A DNA stretch of 64,000 nt from Acanthopleura granulata (taxonomy: Eukaryota; Mollusca; Polyplacophora; Chitonida; Chitonidae), in NCBI GenBank assembly GCA_016165875.1, contig JABBOT010000080.1:1615667-1679666 (forward strand). Reading direction: 5' to 3'. This document shows, piece by piece, positions 59,720-64,000 of the stretch (the first letter of the stretch is position 1; the number at the start of each line of letters is the position of its first letter). The position numbers and the translations under genes are program-made. Under the pieces are notes generated by a model. It searched no databases and was not told the origin of the DNA. It saw only the letters and a program-made list of their open reading frames with translations.

Positions 59720-61140
59720 ATTCGAGTAGAGTCTTGATACATTTCAGTATATTCTCTGTAAGGGCTGGTTGTTGTGCTTTGTAAAACAGTAACAGTCATA
59801 TTTGAAGCTACATAGTTTCGGCAAAATGTCACCTATGCATACCATTAAATGCATACTAGCTTTATCATCCCTGGGGTAGACATCCAAGACAGGCAACAAT
59901 AGGTCACATCCAAACTGCTGACCTTGAGAAGGAAGTGGATGTGCGCAAAGATACCGGAACCAGAAGTGAATTTGTTTACAGCGATGTATTTGTCTGCCAT
60001 TATTCTTGGAGAGACTCACAATACGTTAATAACGTGTCCACCGGGTATCTCAGCGGTGACCAGTTTTAAGTGATGTCGCCTGTGTCCTTCTGAGAGGACG
60101 CCTTATTGTCGATCACCTATCCCGCCAACAAACGGCACAGTAAGACATACAGGTTGTCGGAGCGCGATACTGAAGCTAAAAGATTTATGATGCCCCAGAC
60201 TGCATTAGCTGGTCAACTGTACAGAGAATATAGGCCATCTTAAACAGTCTGTCTATGCAAACCTCCACGACAGGGATTGTCTCATCGTCAGTACTGGCTA
60301 ACATTTGCGGATATATCCGAGGGAAGTCTTTACCGAGTCCCCGAATAACCTTTTGTTGCTGTCTGCGACACTTCCTCCCCATAAGTCTCTTCAGGACGCT
60401 TGCTAATGATTGGTGACTGAGTTATTGATCTAGGCAGACGGGGCTATTAGCGTACCGTACATAACTGATCAAATTACAGGCACACAGGAGTGGTCGCCCT
60501 TCCATCGTGGAAAGCTAGATGTGTTACAGGCGTGTTATTATTTCAGGTTAGCTTCGAATGACTGGTATGGCTGGCAACTTCGACGGACCACTAGTTTCAC
60601 CTTGCAGGGTGCTCATACAGCATTTAAATTGTTATGAACTGGGAATAAACGTTCATTTGGAGTTCAATTTCAGTGCTGACAATTTTAGTTTCGTCTAACC
60701 AATCTGTAATTTGAGTTCAACATCCTGACATTTTGAGTATGATTTCTTCAGGCAATTTGTTCACAGACTGATGCAGCTGTGCATTTCTTTGGCAGCTGTG
60801 AGAGCGGTAGCTGATTGTTTACAAATTTCATTGCATTACTGAAGAAATATCAAGCTTAGAGTTTGCGTCTGTATGGCAGGTATTATCCATAAAGCGAGAG
60901 ATATAAAGTGACATCTCGTGAGGTACAGAAAGAGTGCTCTCAAATTCTTAGAAGCAACATTGTTACCTATTCAACGTACTGTTGTCGCCTTTGATCTGTT
61001 CGGAAATTCCTGGAAGGCACTGTCTGTAATCCATCGGAGACAAGTAGAGTCAACATATCCAAAACCATGTCACTGGAAAATCATCTTTTATCAGTCGGAG
61101 TCTTGTTCCTTAAAAAACCAAGATCTTTTTAATACGTGAC
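59720..61140. other. Gene-free stretch
   Basis: No recognised family. Short open frames (for example minus 60382-60185) lack domain motifs. I see no repeat structure. Confidence 0.5.
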
Positions 61141-61265
61141 GCAAAGAGAGGCATCCTGGCCGTGAGACTATGATTCGCTCTGCCGTCCCCATATAACCTT
61201 GACCAGCAAGTAAAGGGCATCCCGAAACGGAAAATAAAGGCATACACAATGAATGAATGAATCAC
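61141..61265 (+). repeat. Probable retroposon 3' end with ATGA-repeat tail
   Basis: gcatcctggccgtgagac to gggcatcccgaaacgg ends in acacaatgaatgaatgaatc. A short body ending in ATGA repeats is typical of LINE or SINE 3' ends. No second copy is present, so the class is uncertain. Confidence 0.4.
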
Positions 61266-61592
61266 AAGACAGAAGAGCAAGTGTAAGTAGAAGTTTGTCC
61301 TATTAGAATTTTCATGAGCTTCAGACAGGCATCACCTATTGGTTTCCATCAAGACGTGAAAAATGCTTTCAGTTAGTGTACAAAAATGATGCTCCTCTTT
61401 GAGACCTTCGCGGGTTTCGCATGGAAGCGCTCCTATCTACCTGTTAGAGAAATGCTATGACTGGTTAACATCGATAAAATTTTGGCGTCTAATGAATATT
61501 ATCGTCCGATGGACTGCTTTAGAAATGTGTTCACATTCCCGTTATACGATAAAATCACCTGAACGGTTTGCCAATTTTGCATGATTGTCAAC

Positions 61593-61832
61593 TTTTTATT
61601 TATTTGTTTGGTAGGTGTTTTATGCTACACTCAAGAATATTTCACTTATACGACGGCGGCCAACATTATGGTGGGAGGAAAACCGTCAGAGCCCGGGGGA
61701 AACCCACGACCATCCGCCGGTTGCTGGCAGACCTTACCACGTACAGCCGGAGAGGAAGCCAGCATGAACTGGTCTTGAACTCACAGCGACCGCATCGGTG
61801 GGAGGCTTTCTGGCTCATTGCGTGTCAAATTT
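61593..61832 (-). mobile_element. Near full-length SINE
   Basis: It runs from the reverse tail (tttttatttatttgtttggt) through caagaatatttcacttatac, agcccgggggaaacccac and cttgaactcacagcgacc to ggctcattgcg. Only the last few bases of the tRNA-like head are missing. Confidence 0.88.
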
Positions 61833-62530
61833 TTATACATGAGGAAATACTGGGCGAAGATCTTTCCGCATTTCGACCAAACAGAAACAACGATCATCAG
61901 CTGATATTGCTAATACAATCCAGACGGCTGCACACGAATTGGGTATGTGTAAAGTGCAAATCAGACTGGGGATTTTCCACATCGTGCTGAAATAAGTGGG
62001 CGCTCACATGCGGCAACGATGGGGATATTACATAACCGGAACACCGCAAGACAGCGGTGTGTGATAATACGCGGCTGGCCGATTCGATTTGGCGAGACAC
62101 ACACGACGATATTCATCACGCATTCAATCTTCGCCTCTTGTCCAGCTCCCAAAACCCAGTGAGAAATGAGGTCTAAATTTCACCTTACATTACATAATCC
62201 ACGGCTGCGCGCCTTCATTCTGGTGGGCGATTTGGATGTATTACATCATCAGCCTGTCAGCCAGCCTATTCCACGTTGTAATGAATAACGTGCTCAGTAT
62301 ATTGACGATGTCAACGCCTGTAATGGAACGCAACACTCAATCATGTCCACGAGTGAGATGTTAGAATTCATGATAAAAACGAGAAACCAAAATGACAGCG
62401 CCTACATAGAGCTATCACGTCATAATACGACATGTGACAAGTCCATTCAATCTCATCCGGAGATGATAAAACACTTTTTGCTGTCTGCGCTTCACCGATT
62501 GCTTCAAGTAGAATTTTATTAAAAAATTTG

Positions 62531-63235
62531 CACTTCTCACAGATCCACCTGTTGTCATCTGTGCCTCTCACAGATCCGCCTGTTGCCATCTAGACCTTTC
62601 ACAGATCCGCCTGTTGCCATCTACACCTCTCACAGATCCACCTGTTGCCATCTGCACCTCTCACAGATCCACCTGTTGCCATCTGCACCTCTCACAGATC
62701 CACCTGTTGTCATCTGTACCTCTCACAGATCCACCTGTTGCCATCTAGACCTTTCACAGATCCGCCTGTTGCCATCTACACCTCTCACAGATCCACCTGT
62801 TGCCATCTGCACCTCTCACAGATCCACCTGTTGCCATCTACACCTCTCACAGATCCACATGTTGCCATCTACACCTCTCACAGATCCAACTGTTGCCATC
62901 TGCACCTTTCACAGATCCACCTGTTGCCATCTGTACCTCTCACAGATCCACCTGTTGCCATCTACACCTTTCACAGATCCACCTGTTGCCATCTACACCT
63001 CTCACAGATCCACCTGTTGCCATCTACACCTCTCACAGATCCACCTGTTGTCATCTGTACCTCTCACAGATCCACCTGTTGCCATCTAGACCTTTCACAG
63101 ATCAGCCTGTTGCCATCTACACCTCTCACAGATCCACCTGTTGCCATCTGTACCTTTCACAGATCCACCCGTTGTCATCTACATGTATGCTTATCACAGA
63201 TCCACATTTTGTCTTCTGTACCTCCTACAGATCTA
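62531..63235. repeat. 31-bp minisatellite, about 22 copies
   Basis: The unit cagatccacctgttgccatc plus ctgcacctctca repeats with a strict 31-bp period from 62531 to about 63200; the last copies are irregular. Variants mark copies (ccgcc/ccacc, tagacctttc/tgcacctctc). All three forward frames stay open for 146-208 codons because the period is not a multiple of three and the unit lacks forward stops. These are not genes. Confidence 0.97.
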
Positions 63236-63239
63236 AATA

Positions 63240-63425
63240 GGTTAGATGTAAAATCCCAATCAAATAAATAAATAAATAAACTGAGGCTTTTGTTCCCCTC
63301 CCGCCGTACGTGGGAAGGTTCGCCAAGGGTCTCCTCTGGGCTCTGCCAGGTTTCTTTCTGGCCGCCGTCATATAAATGAAATATTTTCAGGACAGCGTAA
63401 AACAACAATTAACTAAATAAATCAA
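63240..63425 (+). mobile_element. Two abutting SINE 3' fragments
   Basis: A tail fragment (gtaaaatcccaatcaaataa with AAAT repeats) ends at about 63280. A second piece follows, with cgccgtacgtgggaaggttc, gctctgccaggtttctt, ggccgccgtcatataaatg and a short tail to 63425. Confidence 0.75.
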
Positions 63426-63439
63426 ACCAGTTGAAGCTA

Positions 63440-63550
63440 TTACTTTATTTTATCATTGTTGTTGCTGCCGAGCTGCTATTGATATTGCTCTTGTTGTCAT
63501 TGTGGCTGTTGCTCTAGTTTTTCATGTTGCTGTTGTTGATAATATTATTA
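63440..63550. repeat. Degenerate trinucleotide (TTG/GTT/GCT) repeat
   Basis: ttgttgttgctgccgagctg and gctgttgttgataatatta show imperfect triplet repetition. It is probably an old microsatellite; the rest to 64000 holds nothing I recognise. Confidence 0.6.
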
Positions 63551-64000
63551 TCAGTATTAATCAGCAAGGACAGCCTTTCGCAATATTTCTGCATTACGCA
63601 ATAACACTGCAACCAGCCCGCCTTACTCTTTCCCCTGACCTCTGTCTGACCTTGACGTATTTATGACAACAACGTCAACAACACCTGATCCACCCATTAT
63701 CGTGCCAAGTGTCAGCCTGGTGCTAGAGTAGACCAGTTACACTTCGACCACATAATCGTGTGTGATAAAAGCACACGTTTCATGTCAGTAGGCAGTATTT
63801 ATTTTCTCGTCAGGGAGTACGAGATGTACGACGTGTCCCTTTGTCGCGAGGAGAATCGACTTCGTCGGCTGGGTTAGCTTTCACACGCAGCTTGCATTTC
63901 CACCAGAAATGTGTAATCTATACCGATCATTGAATATGAGGCTTTATCGATATTTTGAAACAAGCCTGCTGTGAAAGATTAAAACGTGTTTCAATTAATG

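Noticed and set aside
62531..63235. Possible CRISPR-like array (31-bp regular repeats)
   Set aside because: The repeats are head to tail with no unique spacers, and the genome is eukaryotic.
62583..63271. Three overlapping long plus-strand open frames (168, 208 and 146 codons)
   Set aside because: They are produced by a 31-bp tandem repeat lacking forward stops; all three frames give the same peptide pattern.

Overview
The window is eukaryotic: genes are split by GT-AG introns, intergenic DNA is AT-rich, and dispersed repeats are dense. The gene content, together with a tRNA-headed SINE ending in an AATA-rich tail, suggests a marine lophotrochozoan invertebrate such as a mollusc or brachiopod. 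That placement is inference; no marker fixes the species.

Three conserved genes could be rebuilt exon by exon, with every junction keeping frame. (1) FAAP24, plus strand, 1916-6365, 6 exons, 215 aa: a Fanconi anaemia core-complex DNA-binding subunit. (2) TMEM231, minus strand, 17182-9773, 7 exons, 310 aa: a ciliary transition-zone membrane protein. (3) A GH16 laminarinase / beta-1,3-glucan-binding protein, minus strand, 29284-20026, 12 exons, 441 aa, with an N-terminal CBM39-like domain and an intact E-I-D-L-V-E catalytic motif. FAAP24 and TMEM231 converge; TMEM231 and GH16 lie in tandem. Nothing suggests the three genes act together.

From 29.3 to 41 kb the DNA is mostly mobile-element debris. 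It holds SINE fragments, tRNA-like heads, and a 5'-truncated, multiply broken Ty3/Gypsy element (38450-34621, minus strand) with a candidate 3' LTR. A small putative plus-strand gene (38859 to about 40596) follows; two TGACGTCA sites lie just upstream of its first splice donor. Its reading frame has a TAG and then stays open for 88 more codons.

From about 43.3 to 58.5 kb there are four diverged copies of one multi-kilobase unit. A fragment of the same family sits at 32.6-33.5 kb. Three units share a block of roughly 250-320 bp that is much better conserved than its surroundings, and end near AATAAA. The start-side block recurs three times, twice with a TATAAAAAG box. No copy keeps a shared long ORF, so this may be a decayed or noncoding transcription unit. 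It is the least explained structure in the window.

Other repeats are minisatellites of 36, 31, 21, about 150 and 31 bp, a fold-back element at 45757-45983, a Tc1/mariner transposase C-terminal fragment, and a THAP-domain remnant antisense inside a GH16 intron. No rRNA gene, CRISPR array or intact tRNA gene was seen.
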